64,000 nt of DNA from Legionella brunensis (GCF_001467025.1 NZ_LNXV01000029.1:424429-488428), one strand, 5' to 3'; shown: positions 36,260 to 46,359, numbered from the stretch's first letter. Program-made: numbers and translations. Notes: a model not told the origin generated them from the sequence alone.

Positions 36260-36611
36260 AATTTTTCCTTAAATTAATCAAGCGCTTCTATTTAACAAAA
36301 ATGTTATTGAAGATACAAGCACGTTGAAAAATAAATTTTTAAACAGATAGGTTTAAAATTAAATTCATTTATAAATTCATAATGATGCGACATTCTCAAT
36401 CAAAATCCGGTTGATTGTTTACCGTTTAAAATTCTACCAAGACCCCGCAGTCTTTTTCGCAGCGAGGATTGGTAATCATTGCAATAATCCACCTGCGATA
36501 ACCAAAACCATCTCCCGCAGCAAATGACCGCGGGATCCAATATTTTTATGCCTACTTTCAATAGAAGGATTTGATCTAGAAAGAAATTTTTATGAAACAC
36601 CAGAGCAATAC
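36260..36611. other. Intergenic region before the permease-pheA operon
   Basis: No gene seen. A 7-bp hairpin CAATCAA / TTGATTG lies at 36397-36417, followed by a GC-richer, partly repetitive stretch (about 36430-36540) that may belong to a leader or an old element. Confidence 0.4.
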
Positions 36612-36640
36612 TTTCCATAGATTCCATCCTTCCCTATAAT
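36612..36640 (+). promoter_or_regulatory. Promoter of the permease-pheA operon
   Basis: TTTCCA (36612-36617), 17-bp spacer, perfect TATAAT (36635-36640). The -10 overlaps an ATG at 36639, which therefore cannot be the start codon; translation from 36678 is expected. Confidence 0.65.
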
Positions 36641-36677
36641 GTCTATCTTTTTGCCAATTATCTTATCGGAACTGTTT

Positions 36678-38078
36678 ATGAAAGCATGGTCTTCGGAAAA
36701 AATCTCTGTACTCGCTTTAGTATTGTTAATTACTGGGGCCATTGACAGTATCCGTAATTTACCAGCCACCGCACTTTTTGGATCCTCATTAATTTTCTTT
36801 TTTGCTTTTTCGGCAATCGTTTTTCTTATTCCGGTTGCATTGGTTTCAGCGGAGCTTTCCTCAACCTGGTCAGAGGAAGAAGGGGGAGTGTATAGTTGGG
36901 TGAAACACGCCTTTGGTGATAGCGTAGCATTTTTGACAATCTGGCTACAGTGGATTAATACCATGGTTTGGTATCCAACAATTTTATCATTCATTGCTGG
37001 AACCTTAGCCTATTTAGTCAATCCTGCTTTAGCCCAAAATAAATATTATTTAATCTCCGTTATTCTGGTTGTTTTTTGGTCCCTGACTTTTTTAGGGCTT
37101 GCAGGTCTGCGAGCTTCTGCAGCTTTTGCTAGTTTTTGTGCTGTCATTGGCATGATTTTACCCATGGGATTTATAATTTCGCTAGCAATAATTTGGCTTA
37201 TTAAGGGGAATCCATTAGCCATTGATTTAAGTTTCCACAGTTTATTTCCCCATTGGAAAGACAGCCAATCGTGGGTCTCATTAACAGCTATTATGACCTC
37301 TTTTCTTGGGATGGAACTTGCTGCAGTTCATGTTCGCAACGTTCGTGACCCACAACGCAATTTTCCCAAGGCCATGTTTTTTTCAGTTTTGCTAATTTTA
37401 ACAACAATGATTTTTGGCTCCCTTGCCATCGCTTTTGTGCTACCTCAAGAAAAAATTAGTTTAGTAGATGGTGTGATGCAAGCATTCACTAATTTTTTTC
37501 AAGCTTACCATTTAACAGGGTTAATGCCTTTGATTGTTATTCTCTTATTACTGGGTAGCCTGGGAAGTATGGTCAATTGGATTATCTCGCCAGCCAAAGG
37601 CTTACTGCTCGCTGCAGACAATGGTTTCTTGCCTCATTGGCTTTATCGTTTGAACCATCATGGTATTGCATCGCGGATTCTAATTCTGCAGGCTATCTTA
37701 GTAACTTTACTTTGTAGCGGTTTCCTATTATTTCCCAGTGTAAATGCCATTTATTGGCTATTTACTGACTTGAGCACAGAGTTGTATATTATGATGTATG
37801 TTCTGATGTTTTTAGCAGCTTGGCACTCTAAAAGGAAATTCGCACAGCTACCTCGTACTTTTGTTATTCCTGGTGGGAAATTTGGCTATTACCTGACCTG
37901 TATTTTAGGTTTAGCCGGTTGTTTGATTACATTGTTTGTTGGATTTATTCCACCTGAGAGTAGCATGGAGATGGGAGGAGCGGGCCACTTTCGCGTCGTT
38001 TTTGCAAGTGGTATTTTATTGATGATTTTTCCGGCCTTGCTATTGTATTTGCGTAAAAGAAGAATCGATAAAAACTAA
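36678..38078 (+). CDS. APC-family amino acid permease
   Basis: A 466-residue inner-membrane transporter with about twelve TM segments, related to the permease at 2856 (shared SIRNLP motif in TM1, GVYSWVKHAFG versus GVYGWVKIGLG, similar TM6 with MTSFLGMELAAVH). It belongs to the glutamate/GABA-antiporter-like branch. I place the start at ATG 36678 (MKAWSSEKIS), since the longer frame begins inside the -10. pheA follows after 17 nt, so an aromatic amino acid or precursor is a reasonable but unproven substrate. Confidence 0.87.
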   Translation: MKAWSSEKISVLALVLLITGAIDSIRNLPATALFGSSLIFFFAFSAIVFLIPVALVSAELSSTWSEEEGGVYSWVKHAFGDSVAFLTIWLQWINTMVWYPTILSFIAGTLAYLVNPALAQNKYYLISVILVVFWSLTFLGLAGLRASAAFASFCAVIGMILPMGFIISLAIIWLIKGNPLAIDLSFHSLFPHWKDSQSWVSLTAIMTSFLGMELAAVHVRNVRDPQRNFPKAMFFSVLLILTTMIFGSLAIAFVLPQEKISLVDGVMQAFTNFFQAYHLTGLMPLIVILLLLGSLGSMVNWIISPAKGLLLAADNGFLPHWLYRLNHHGIASRILILQAILVTLLCSGFLLFPSVNAIYWLFTDLSTELYIMMYVLMFLAAWHSKRKFAQLPRTFVIPGGKFGYYLTCILGLAGCLITLFVGFIPPESSMEMGGAGHFRVVFASGILLMIFPALLLYLRKRRIDKN

Positions 38079-38095
38079 CTGATAGGGAGCATGTC

Positions 38096-39175
38096 ATGAA
38101 TGATAATGACAAGCTTGCGAATATCCGCACACAAATTGATGAGATTGATAAGCAATTTTTTGATTTGCTGCGCAAGCGAGCGGTTTTAGCGGCAGAGGTT
38201 GCCAAGATAAAACAGCAACATCAATCTCCTGTCTATTATCGTCCCGAACGGGAAGCACAGATTTTGCGTTCTATTACCGCTAATAATGACAGCCTCTTGC
38301 CTGACAGTGAGGTAGCACGCATTTTTCGCGATATTATGACAGCATGTCTTGCTCTACAGCAGCCTCTATCAATTGCCTATCTTGGTCCTGAAGGTACTTT
38401 TTCACAACAAGCAGTTGAAAAGCATTTTGGTGAAAGTGTCGATATGGTTCCTGAACTGTCCATCAAGGAAGTATTTAAGCAAGTTGAAAGTGGCAACGTC
38501 CATTACGGCGTGGTGCCTATTGAGAATAGTACGGAAGGAGTAGTCAATATCACGCTTGATAATCTTATAAATAGTGAGGTACAAATTTGTGGTGAAATTT
38601 CGCTACGCATCCGCCACCATTTAGCACGAGTTGCCCCCCAAGAGCCTTTAAACGTTATTTACGCCCATCAACAGACACTTGCACAATGTCAACATTGGCT
38701 CGCTGTACATTACCCCAATGTCTCATTAAAAGAAGTAGCCAGCAATGGCTTAGCGGCACAACTTGCTTTACAGGATCCTAAATCTGCAGCCATTTGCGGC
38801 GATAAAGCTGTCGAAATTTATAAACTTCATAAATCTCATCAACACATCGAAGATTTTCCAAACAATACCACGAGATTTATAATTTTAGGTAAACAACTCC
38901 CCGCTCCCAGTGGTTATGACAAAACATCACTTGTTATCTCTACTCCTCATGAACCAGGCAGCTTGATGCAGTTACTTGCCCCTTTCGAAAAATATAAAAT
39001 CAATATGACATCGATAGAATCACGTCCCTATCGTCATAGAAACTGGAGTTATCTCTTTTTTATTGATTTTGAAGGCCATCAGTCTGAACCCCATATTCAA
39101 ACAGCCTTAAGAGAATTAGCCAGCAGTTCAATTATGATGACGTTGTTGGGATCTTACCCTCAAGCTATGGGGTAA
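38096..39175 (+). CDS. pheA: Bifunctional chorismate mutase / prephenate dehydratase
   Basis: A 359-residue P-protein of phenylalanine synthesis. The N-terminal AroQ chorismate mutase (1-85) has RTQIDEIDKQFFDLLRKR. The prephenate dehydratase domain begins at YLGPEGTFSQQA and includes VPIENSTEG and the NNTTRFIIL loop. A C-terminal ACT domain carries the phenylalanine-binding ESRP motif (Glu-Ser-Arg-Pro), so feedback inhibition is expected. AGGGAG precedes the ATG. Second gene of the permease operon. Confidence 0.96.
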   Translation: MNDNDKLANIRTQIDEIDKQFFDLLRKRAVLAAEVAKIKQQHQSPVYYRPEREAQILRSITANNDSLLPDSEVARIFRDIMTACLALQQPLSIAYLGPEGTFSQQAVEKHFGESVDMVPELSIKEVFKQVESGNVHYGVVPIENSTEGVVNITLDNLINSEVQICGEISLRIRHHLARVAPQEPLNVIYAHQQTLAQCQHWLAVHYPNVSLKEVASNGLAAQLALQDPKSAAICGDKAVEIYKLHKSHQHIEDFPNNTTRFIILGKQLPAPSGYDKTSLVISTPHEPGSLMQLLAPFEKYKINMTSIESRPYRHRNWSYLFFIDFEGHQSEPHIQTALRELASSSIMMTLLGSYPQAMG

Positions 39176-39229
39176 TGTCAGAAAATAATTCTGACCGTTA
39201 TTACATCCAACTAAAATCTTTTTGCAATC

Positions 39230-39973
39230 TCACTGAGAAACTAAATTACGCGCTGATACTAAATCCTCCTGGGTATTAATATCCTGCAAAGGCTTTACAC
39301 AAGCTTCTTCCACTTTAATTTTATAACCAGCCCATAGCACTCGAAGCTGTTCTAAAGCTTCACTGGCTTCAAGCTCACATACTGGCCATTTCACAAAATC
39401 CAGCAAGAAATCCGCGCGATAGGCATATAAACCAATATGACGAAAGACTTGTTTAATACTTTCAGGTTTGTCGCGATTGTTAGGAATTGCACTCCTGGAA
39501 AAATAAAGAGCGTTCTGCCAGCAATCCCGTACTACCTTGACAATATTAGGATTATGTAGCTGTTGAAAATCATCCAAAGGCCAACACAATGTCGCCATAG
39601 GTATTTGCTGCGAATCATATAAACTTTTTGCAACTTGAGAAATTAACTGTGGTGCAATAAACGGCTCATCACCTTGCACATTTACAATAATATCTTGAGA
39701 GTTAAACTCCCCCTTCGATACCACTTCTGCAATTCTATCCGTTCCCGTTTGATGAGTTATTGCCGTCATTTTTACTAACGCGCCAAAACTTTCGGCATGT
39801 TCTGCAATGATTAAATTATCCGTTGCTATCGTAACTGATTTAGGCCGGGCTTTGAGAGCTTGCTGATAAACTCGTTCAATAACAGTTAGACCATCAATCT
39901 CCATCATTAATTTACCAGGCAAACGTGCGGATTGATAACGTGCTGGAATAATTACATGAAAGTCGTGATTCAT
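39230..39973 (-). CDS. kdsB: CMP-KDO synthetase
   Basis: A 247-residue 3-deoxy-manno-octulosonate cytidylyltransferase, which activates KDO for lipopolysaccharide core assembly. Seen: [14 protein letters not shown] nucleotide-binding start, GTDRIAEV and [10 protein letters not shown]. Its ATG overlaps the stop of the upstream Trm112-like gene (ATGA), so the two are co-translated. Confidence 0.97.
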   Translation of the reverse strand: MNHDFHVIIPARYQSARLPGKLMMEIDGLTVIERVYQQALKARPKSVTIATDNLIIAEHAESFGALVKMTAITHQTGTDRIAEVVSKGEFNSQDIIVNVQGDEPFIAPQLISQVAKSLYDSQQIPMATLCWPLDDFQQLHNPNIVKVVRDCWQNALYFSRSAIPNNRDKPESIKQVFRHIGLYAYRADFLLDFVKWPVCELEASEALEQLRVLWAGYKIKVEEACVKPLQDINTQEDLVSARNLVSQ

Positions 39974-40149
39974 AATTGCTCTTTTTCCTCTAGAGGAATC
40001 AAACGTGCCTCCTGTTCTAACATCACAGGTATACCATCGCGAATCGGATAGGCTAGGCGATCAAAACTACAAATCAACTCATTTTCTTTAAGAATTAATT
40101 TACCTTTACATAGCGGACAAACCAGAATGTCAAGTAATCGCTTATCCAC
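39970..40149 (-). CDS. Trm112/YcaR-like zinc-ribbon protein
   Basis: A 59-residue protein starting at GTG 40149 with AAGGAG 6 nt upstream. It has the UPF0434/Trm112 pattern: [12 protein letters not shown], a second cysteine in [20 protein letters not shown] and an acidic tail. One to two of the four usual zinc ligands are missing, as in many YcaR proteins. It overlaps tsaB by 8 nt and kdsB by 4 nt. The ycaR-kdsB order is the same in E. coli. Confidence 0.9.
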   Translation of the reverse strand: MDKRLLDILVCPLCKGKLILKENELICSFDRLAYPIRDGIPVMLEQEARLIPLEEKEQL

Positions 40150-40816
40150 GTGATTCTCCTTGCGTTATTTGATTACGTACGTATACAGGCAATGCCTCCG
40201 CCGCACTGATAGCTTTTATAGTACCACTTAAAGCCAGGCGAATCATGGTTTGCGCGTGGGGATAGACCGTTGCTTTTTTAATAACCCGCTCTTGAATTGC
40301 ATTGGGTAATTGTTCTAAATAGGGTTCAAAACCAACGCCTGCTATTATTAATGACGAATCCGATGGTAGCTTTAGCATCGAAACATCTGTGACAAACTCT
40401 TCTGCTTGTCGTTGGTTTTTAGCATAGCAAGACCAATACACTTGATTCATACGCGCATCAATCAGGGTTAATACTTCCGTATTTTCCGCGGTAGTATCTT
40501 GTTGAGAAAATACTTCCTCGGCGATTGCCGCAAGGCTACTCACAGGATACAAAGGTAGATTATGAGAATATGCCAAGCCTTTGGCAATGCTACAGGCAAT
40601 ACGAAGGCCTGTAAAACTACCTGGCCCTCGACCATAAACCAAGGCATCAAGCTGATGCAGTTTAACATTAGCCTCTGCTAATAATTGCTCAATCATAGGC
40701 AGCAGCACTCGTGCATGCTGGCGTTGTGCGCCTTGTTCTGTGCTGCTTAGTTCACCGTTTATACTTAACGCGACGGAAGCACATTCTGTTGAAGTATCAA
40801 TAGCCAACAGGTTCAT
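40142..40816 (-). CDS. tsaB: tRNA threonylcarbamoyladenosine biosynthesis protein TsaB
   Basis: A 224-residue ASKHA-fold partner of TsaD in the t6A complex. Typical features: [17 protein letters not shown] start, [12 protein letters not shown] and the [13 protein letters not shown] signature. It overlaps the upstream helicase gene by 20 nt and the downstream Trm112-like gene by 8 nt. Confidence 0.95.
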   Translation of the reverse strand: MNLLAIDTSTECASVALSINGELSSTEQGAQRQHARVLLPMIEQLLAEANVKLHQLDALVYGRGPGSFTGLRIACSIAKGLAYSHNLPLYPVSSLAAIAEEVFSQQDTTAENTEVLTLIDARMNQVYWSCYAKNQRQAEEFVTDVSMLKLPSDSSLIIAGVGFEPYLEQLPNAIQERVIKKATVYPHAQTMIRLALSGTIKAISAAEALPVYVRNQITQGESRG

Positions 40817-42767
40817 TTTTTAAAGCCAATTCATTAATAAAATTTAGTACCGTTCGTTCTTCGCGAGTTTTCCGTAAAGATGGCAAACTGGCAAAAATAA
40901 GACGACCATACTCTCTGCTTGTCAAACGAGGATCGGCAATCATCAATACCCCACGATCACTGACATCACGAATTAATCGCCCTACACCTTGTTTTAAAGC
41001 CAATACGGCATTGGGTAGAGATAATTCATCAAAGCCTGATAAACCACGAGATTTAAGATAGGCCATTTTCCCACGTACTACAGGGTCTACAGGATTTGCA
41101 AACGGTAGCTTATCGATAATTACACAGGATAAAGCATCACCTTTAACATCAACACCCTCCCAAAAAGTTGCTGTCCCCAAGAGTACAGCGTTACCTAATT
41201 GGCGAAACCGTGCTAATAAAATTGGCTTGGCTTCTTCCCCTTGAATTAAAAGGGGGTAGTTTAAATTATTGGTAAGCCGTTGAGCAACTAGTTTTAATGC
41301 TTTATGGCTTGTGAATAAGAAAAAGCAACGTCCACCACAAGCATTTATTATCGGCAATGCTTTTTCCAATAACGCATCATAATAACGAGCATCTTTAGGA
41401 TCAGGTAAATTGCGTGGCAAATAAAGTAATGCTTGCTCTTGAAAATTGAAAGGACTTGCCAGGGCCAACGTTTGGGCATTAGATATGCCAAGAGGCTTAA
41501 GAAAACAATCAAATGACGAGGCCATCGTCAACGTTGCTGAGGTAAATATATAAGCGCATTGCTGTCTTGCAAGTAGTGCACTAAACGCATCCGCGATCTC
41601 AAAAGGAGTCGCTTGGAAAACCAAGCTATGCTTAAAACGCTCTAACCAGCGAATTTGAATTTTATCAGTGTTTGTAAAGCTTAATAAGCGTTTTTTTAAT
41701 TCCTCTAGTCGCTTTAAGCAACGCGTGAGACCAGCGTTTCTTTCAATATCGGCCTCTTTTAAACATATCAGTAAAGCATCAACCAACTCTAACAACTCTT
41801 CCCATGCACTATTGAACGCTTTATTCCGTACTAATGCATCCCAAGCAATGCGTTCCTCATAAGCAGGGAGCGCTAAAAATAATTGATCAGAAATCCTATC
41901 AGCGCGTAAGCTTAATTCTTTCAACGGCTGATTTGCCAAATCAAGAATGGGCCACTCCCGTAATAAATCATCAATTAAATCCCTAATTTGGCGTGTGCCA
42001 ATTCGCTCACCATTAAAGTTGGCAGCAATTTCAGCAAGTTGATGTGCCTCATCAAACACTACGGCATCCATATCAGGTAATAACTCACCAAAACCATCCT
42101 CCTTCAGACGTGAGTCAGCAAAAAATAAATGATGATTAATGACTACAATATCAGCTTCCAAAGCTCGCTTTCTGGCTTTCACTAAAAAACAAGTCTCATA
42201 ATGTTCACATTCACTACCAAGACAATTTTCAGTGGTTGAGGTTACAAAGGGCCAAACGGTAGAATCTTCATGAATCTCTGGTAATTCAGAACGCTCACCC
42301 TCTTTAAGCTGAGGCAGTTTTTCGCGTATGTGGAGAAGCTCATGCACTGATTGGGGATTCATGAAGCGACCTTCTTCAGCATGTAAGTCGATACGATAAC
42401 GGCAAAGATAATTGGCTCTTCCTTTTAGATTTTGCATCCGTACTGAAAGGCCAAGTGCACGAATTAGCATAGGTAAATCTTTTTGAAAAAGTTGATCTTG
42501 CAGGGTTTTCGTTGCTGTCGAAATCAGTGTTTTTTTATTGCTCAACAGGCAAGGGATAAGATAGGCGAAAGTTTTACCAGTTCCTGTTCCTGCTTCTGCA
42601 ACCAGGATAGTTTTTTCAGCAATCGCTTTTGCAATTGCCGTTGATAAAGTAATTTGTGGCGCACGTGCTATAAAACCTGGAATAGCTGTAGCGAGTCGTC
42701 CATTTTCCCCTAGCACGCGCTGACAATGAGCAATAGCATCATCAGCAAGCGTGTTTATTCCTTCCAC
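40797..42767 (-). CDS. yoaA: YoaA/DinG-family Fe-S helicase
   Basis: A 656-residue superfamily 2 XPD-like helicase. Walker [11 protein letters not shown], an Fe-S cluster region with Cys in [20 protein letters not shown], a DEAH box in [11 protein letters not shown], and C-terminal motifs including GVGRLIR. Involved in DNA damage tolerance or repair of unusual structures. The start is a GTG inside the end of fdxA (13-nt overlap), consistent with the operon. YoaA is preferred over DinG from the gene context; the distinction is not certain. Confidence 0.9.
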   Translation of the reverse strand: MEGINTLADDAIAHCQRVLGENGRLATAIPGFIARAPQITLSTAIAKAIAEKTILVAEAGTGTGKTFAYLIPCLLSNKKTLISTATKTLQDQLFQKDLPMLIRALGLSVRMQNLKGRANYLCRYRIDLHAEEGRFMNPQSVHELLHIREKLPQLKEGERSELPEIHEDSTVWPFVTSTTENCLGSECEHYETCFLVKARKRALEADIVVINHHLFFADSRLKEDGFGELLPDMDAVVFDEAHQLAEIAANFNGERIGTRQIRDLIDDLLREWPILDLANQPLKELSLRADRISDQLFLALPAYEERIAWDALVRNKAFNSAWEELLELVDALLICLKEADIERNAGLTRCLKRLEELKKRLLSFTNTDKIQIRWLERFKHSLVFQATPFEIADAFSALLARQQCAYIFTSATLTMASSFDCFLKPLGISNAQTLALASPFNFQEQALLYLPRNLPDPKDARYYDALLEKALPIINACGGRCFFLFTSHKALKLVAQRLTNNLNYPLLIQGEEAKPILLARFRQLGNAVLLGTATFWEGVDVKGDALSCVIIDKLPFANPVDPVVRGKMAYLKSRGLSGFDELSLPNAVLALKQGVGRLIRDVSDRGVLMIADPRLTSREYGRLIFASLPSLRKTREERTVLNFINELALKNEPVGY

Positions 42768-43090
42768 TCTTTTTCAAGATATTGTAGTTTATCTTCGACG
42801 CCTTCCCAAGACTTTGCATCATCTGGAGCATCTTTCTTCGCGGTAATATTCGGCCAAGTTTTTGCTAACTCAGCATTAAGCGCTTGAAATTGCTTTTGCT
42901 CGTCAGAAAGATCATCCTCAGAAACAATGGCTTGCACTGGGCACTCTGGCTCACATAAGGCACAATCAATACATTCGTCAGGGTGGATGACTAAAAAGTT
43001 AGGACCTTCATAAAAGCAATCCACAGGACAAACTTCTACACAATCCGTATATTTACATTTGATGCAGTTTTCTGTAACAACAAAGGTCAT
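42755..43090 (-). CDS. fdxA: Seven-iron ferredoxin FdxA
   Basis: A 111-residue ferredoxin with a [3Fe-4S] motif ([14 protein letters not shown]) and a [4Fe-4S] motif ([12 protein letters not shown]), followed by the C-terminal extension usual in FdxA. Electron carrier in the cytosol; first gene of the run fdxA-yoaA-tsaB-ycaR-like-kdsB. Confidence 0.95.
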   Translation of the reverse strand: MTFVVTENCIKCKYTDCVEVCPVDCFYEGPNFLVIHPDECIDCALCEPECPVQAIVSEDDLSDEQKQFQALNAELAKTWPNITAKKDAPDDAKSWEGVEDKLQYLEKEWKE

Positions 43091-43098
43091 AGTAGCCC

Positions 43099-43190
43099 AT
43101 TCAATTTATCTCAATAATGAGTCTATTAAACCATAAACCCCCTTCCTCCGGCTAGTTTCTTGATGAATCTTCCGCAGACTTTTTAGCGAA
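43099..43190. repeat. Repeat R1, copy 1
   Basis: About 92 bp downstream of the unknown gene at 43215, matching 45263-45356 at roughly 85 percent (shared core GTCTATTAAACCATAAAC). It marks one end of an ancient tandem duplication described under the findings. Confidence 0.75.
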
Positions 43191-43214
43191 TTCCCAATAT
43201 ACTCTTTGCTTACA

Positions 43215-44255
43215 TTAAAGCAGCAGTTCATCTTTAGAATTGCGATTTAACGTACCTTCATCCATAGCTGCCGCATAAATCCTGCTGGGTAAACCGCTAA
43301 AAATGCGAATATTTTTTTCCTTGTAGTCTGAGGTTCCATAAGGACCAATATTCCTATTTATTAGCCAATAGATTACAAAACAGATTTTATGAACAATGTA
43401 ATTTTTTACCTTTTCCCACATCGACTCACCAAACACTGAAGCATATTCTGTTTGGAACCAAGAATAGGAATCGCTGTCCTTTTTATCGCGGTTATAAGTT
43501 TGCCTGCTTCCCTCGAAAATAATGTTACGATCACCAAAAAGAAATTCCGGTATGAGTTTACCCTGTGTTGAATGTGCAGGAGTAATGGAGAGATGACTAC
43601 ATTCATGCGAGCGGTCTCGAGCCTTTAAGTTTTTTTGAAAGAATTGTTTTAACTCACCACCATCCTGCACTGCAAACATGCCTCCTTTAAAATAGTGAGC
43701 AATATCTTTTTCATTAGGCTTAAATTGCAAGAAAATATTTAAAACCAGTAACTCTTCAAGATTAAGATGCTCCCAAGCTTTCATTACTTTTTGATGCAAA
43801 TTAACTTCTTTATGCAATGCACGATTTAATGTCTCAGTCACAATGGGATACAGTACTAAAGCCTTGTGCTTTTCACTGGGACATTCTTTAAGCAAGCTAT
43901 TGCATAAAGCAATTAGTTCTCTGTCCTCGCTCGCAAGAATTTTTTGATAAACCGCAAGCGTAATAAATTGATGACGTCCGTTAATCATTTCGTTTTGCAA
44001 GAATGCTTTCACAAAAGCAATTTTCTGCTGCGCCAATAAAACCCCCAATAAAAAACCAGGTTCGGGTTGCAGCTCTCGATTTTGAGCCGGCTCATCCCCA
44101 TAGCGGTTAATCAATGAAACAAATGATTCATCGAGACTCGTTGCTGTTAATTTGTCACGGAGGTGATGATTAATGGAGATAGTTCTTTTGAAGAAAAAGG
44201 ACATAGCCACCCCGCATGAAAGGAGCATACATACTGCAGCTATCGTCATTCTCAT
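43215..44255 (-). CDS. Hypothetical protein, partner of the GHR gene
   Basis: A 346-residue protein. The N-terminus is hydrophobic (AAVCMLLSCGVAMSFFF), possibly a membrane anchor or uncleaved signal, and the remainder is helical and charged with a Cys/His-containing stretch SHECSHLSITPAHS. No family recognised. It starts 9 nt after the stop of the reductase gene and shares its transcript. A decayed copy of its first codons exists at 46233-46280. The longer frame begins with TTG 44258; I use ATG 44255. Confidence 0.7.
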   Translation of the reverse strand: MRMTIAAVCMLLSCGVAMSFFFKRTISINHHLRDKLTATSLDESFVSLINRYGDEPAQNRELQPEPGFLLGVLLAQQKIAFVKAFLQNEMINGRHQFITLAVYQKILASEDRELIALCNSLLKECPSEKHKALVLYPIVTETLNRALHKEVNLHQKVMKAWEHLNLEELLVLNIFLQFKPNEKDIAHYFKGGMFAVQDGGELKQFFQKNLKARDRSHECSHLSITPAHSTQGKLIPEFLFGDRNIIFEGSRQTYNRDKKDSDSYSWFQTEYASVFGESMWEKVKNYIVHKICFVIYWLINRNIGPYGTSDYKEKNIRIFSGLPSRIYAAAMDEGTLNRNSKDELLL

Positions 44256-44264
44256 CAAGGTTCT

Positions 44265-45200
44265 TTAATCAAAAATCAATCTTGGTCCAACAGGAACAAT
44301 CTGCGTTGGATTAATATTTTTATGACTAAAATAGTAATGTTGTTTGATGTGTAAAAAATTCACTGTGTCACGCACACCAGGATGGTGATAGAGTTTTTTT
44401 AGATAGGATTGTAGAGCTTGATAATCAGCAATTCTTTGCTGGTTCGTCTTGAAATGACCATAGTAAACAGCATCAAACCGAATAAGCGTCGTAAACAAAC
44501 GCCAATCTGCCTCGGTTAATATATTACCCACTAGATACTCATGATTACTCAGATGAAGCTCTAACTCATCAAGTGTCGTGAACAAGTCACTATATGCGCT
44601 TTCATAGGCTTCTTGCGTTGTTGCAAAACCACATTTATAAACACCATTATTCACCGTGTTGTAAATTTTATCATTGATAGCATCAATTTCGGCACGCAAA
44701 GGCTCTGGATAAAAATCTTGTTTATCTCCCGTTAAATGATTAAAGGCATGATTAAACAGGCGGATAATTTCAGCAGATTCATTATTAACGATTGTTTTTT
44801 CCTTCTTATCCCATAAAATTGGAACGGTAACCCTCCCAGTGTATTGATTATCGGCTTTGGTATAAATTTCATATAAATAATTTAAGCCATAGAGGTTGTC
44901 TCCAGTAGCACCCATTCCTACTTTAAATTCCCATCCATTTTCCAGCATATGTGGATGCACAATAGAGATATCAATGTGATGTTCTAGTTTTTTGAGCTTT
45001 CTAAAGATTAGAGTACGATGGGCCCATGGGCATGCTAGAGAAACATATAAATGATAGCGTCCTTTTTCAGCAGGAAACTGGGCATTCGCATCACTTTTAA
45101 TGACATTCCGAAATTGCGTAGGCTCTCGCTTAAACGCACCTCCTGTTTTGGAAGTGTCATACCATTTATCATGCCAATTTCCATCAATTAATAAGCCCAT
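44265..45200 (-). CDS. Glutathionyl-hydroquinone reductase (YqjG/ECM4 type)
   Basis: A 311-residue Xi-class glutathione transferase that reduces glutathionyl-hydroquinones. The catalytic SLACPWAHRT motif (Cys-Pro-Trp-Ala) and the FKREPTQFRN and NNESAEIIR segments are characteristic. Length is normal. It is operonic with the unknown gene downstream. A fragment of a second copy of its 3' end lies at 46233-46359. Confidence 0.93.
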   Translation of the reverse strand: MGLLIDGNWHDKWYDTSKTGGAFKREPTQFRNVIKSDANAQFPAEKGRYHLYVSLACPWAHRTLIFRKLKKLEHHIDISIVHPHMLENGWEFKVGMGATGDNLYGLNYLYEIYTKADNQYTGRVTVPILWDKKEKTIVNNESAEIIRLFNHAFNHLTGDKQDFYPEPLRAEIDAINDKIYNTVNNGVYKCGFATTQEAYESAYSDLFTTLDELELHLSNHEYLVGNILTEADWRLFTTLIRFDAVYYGHFKTNQQRIADYQALQSYLKKLYHHPGVRDTVNFLHIKQHYYFSHKNINPTQIVPVGPRLIFD

Positions 45201-45262
45201 TATCTTTCTCCATCAACGTTTTCGTTGTAGCAATGATCCTTCGATACTAGGGTCTATTTACA

Positions 45263-45356
45263 ATTCAATTTATTCAAAATAATCGTCTATTAAACCATAA
45301 ACTCCCTTCTTCCAGCTAGTTTTCTTGATGAATCTTCCCGAGGGCTTTTTAGCAAA
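45263..45356. repeat. Repeat R1, copy 2
   Basis: Imperfect copy of 43099-43190, here upstream of the reductase gene and downstream of the toxin gene. Confidence 0.75.
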
Positions 45357-45391
45357 TAGTTTGAAATAACCATCACAATACCTTTTATATT

Positions 45392-45733
45392 TTAAGGTAT
45401 GTCTAAGTGCAGTTGTAATGCATCATTTATTTTCAACATAACATCATTCATAACAACACCTACTGGGATAGATTTAGAAATCCTCAATTTAGATATAGTT
45501 CTGATTTGATGACATTGAGCTTTAGAGTCTTTATTAAGACCAGTGTCTTTTCTCTTCAATAACACTTCGAAGGGATATACCTTTTTAACATTTGAAGTAA
45601 TTGGAACTATTGTGACTGTGGCTGCTACATTATTGTTGGCATTATTACTAACAATTAAAACAGGTCTCTTTTTTTGAGTTTCCTCCCCGATAGCAGGATC
45701 TAAATTAGCGAAATATATCTCACCACGCTTCAT
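45392..45733 (-). CDS. MazF/PemK-type toxin
   Basis: A 113-residue endoribonuclease toxin. Features: MKRGEIYFANLDPAIGEE start, KKRPVLIVSNN, VTIVPITS and the QIRTISKLRI run. ATG 45733 lies inside the end of the antitoxin gene (14-nt overlap), the usual coupling. The extra five residues of a longer frame are not needed. It sits where the second copy of the unknown gene once was. Confidence 0.92.
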   Translation of the reverse strand: MKRGEIYFANLDPAIGEETQKKRPVLIVSNNANNNVAATVTIVPITSNVKKVYPFEVLLKRKDTGLNKDSKAQCHQIRTISKLRISKSIPVGVVMNDVMLKINDALQLHLDIP

Positions 45734-45947
45734 TATCTTCAATTCCATCTAAATTTGTATTTTCAAAATCATGATTAATTTCTTGATTTGCTTCCCTATA
45801 ACAGCGCTCTAATTCTCTTTGTTGTAGTAAATATAGTGCTTCTTTAATTACTTCAGATCGATTTTTAATTTGATGGTCTACTAAGTAATGTTCAATAAAT
45901 TCACATTGCTGTTTTGGCAATGAAATAGATAGTTTTTGTGATTGCAT
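45720..45947 (-). CDS. Ribbon-helix-helix antitoxin
   Basis: A 75-residue protein with a strand KLSISLPKQQ followed by two helices (SEVIKEALYLLQQR), the ribbon-helix-helix DNA-binding fold, and an acidic toxin-binding C-terminus. It should neutralise the overlapping MazF-type toxin and repress its own promoter. The ATG follows a run of nine G, which is its ribosome site (see repeat). Confidence 0.88.
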   Translation of the reverse strand: MQSQKLSISLPKQQCEFIEHYLVDHQIKNRSEVIKEALYLLQQRELERCYREANQEINHDFENTNLDGIEDNEAW

Positions 45948-45948
45948 A

Positions 45949-45967
45949 CCCCCCCCCAAAAAAAAAG
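45949..45967 (-). repeat. Homopolymer T10-G9 in the antitoxin leader
   Basis: On the minus strand ten T are followed by nine G, ending one base before the antitoxin ATG. The G-run serves as ribosome site. Long homopolymers slip in replication and transcription, so site strength and promoter spacing could vary between cells. Confidence 0.8.
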
Positions 45968-46232
45968 TAACACTAAATTTGCTACTAATAGTAGTATAAA
46001 AGTTAGGAAAATAAAAGCAAACAACAGGGGTTTTCTATATCAGGTAGTTTTAAAGGTTATATTTATAACTCCCTGACTACATCGTGTTCTGATTATTAGA
46101 GTTATTTATCATAGGTCTTCATACACTATGCTTATTTATCTCAGTTTTTAATAAGCACTAAAAGCTTTAAATTAAACTCATTTCCCTCCCCCAACCCTCT
46201 CCCGCGAAAGAAAACTTCGAGGACGTTGCCTA

Positions 46233-46359
46233 AAAGGAGCATACGTATTGCGGTTATCATCACCCTCATCAAGGTTCTTTAATCAAAAGCCAATCTTAGC
46301 CTGGCCCAACAGGGTACAATCTGTGCTGTATTAATACTTTTATGACTAAAATAGCAATG
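46233..46359 (-). pseudogene. Decayed junction of a second reductase-unknown gene pair
   Basis: About 127 bp matching 44219-44339. It covers the last codons of a reductase copy (YFSHK...AQIVP) and the first codons of an unknown-gene copy (MRVMITAIRMLL versus MRMTIAAVCMLL). Both are truncated. The rest of the 457-bp stretch 45960-46416 shows no gene. Confidence 0.75.
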
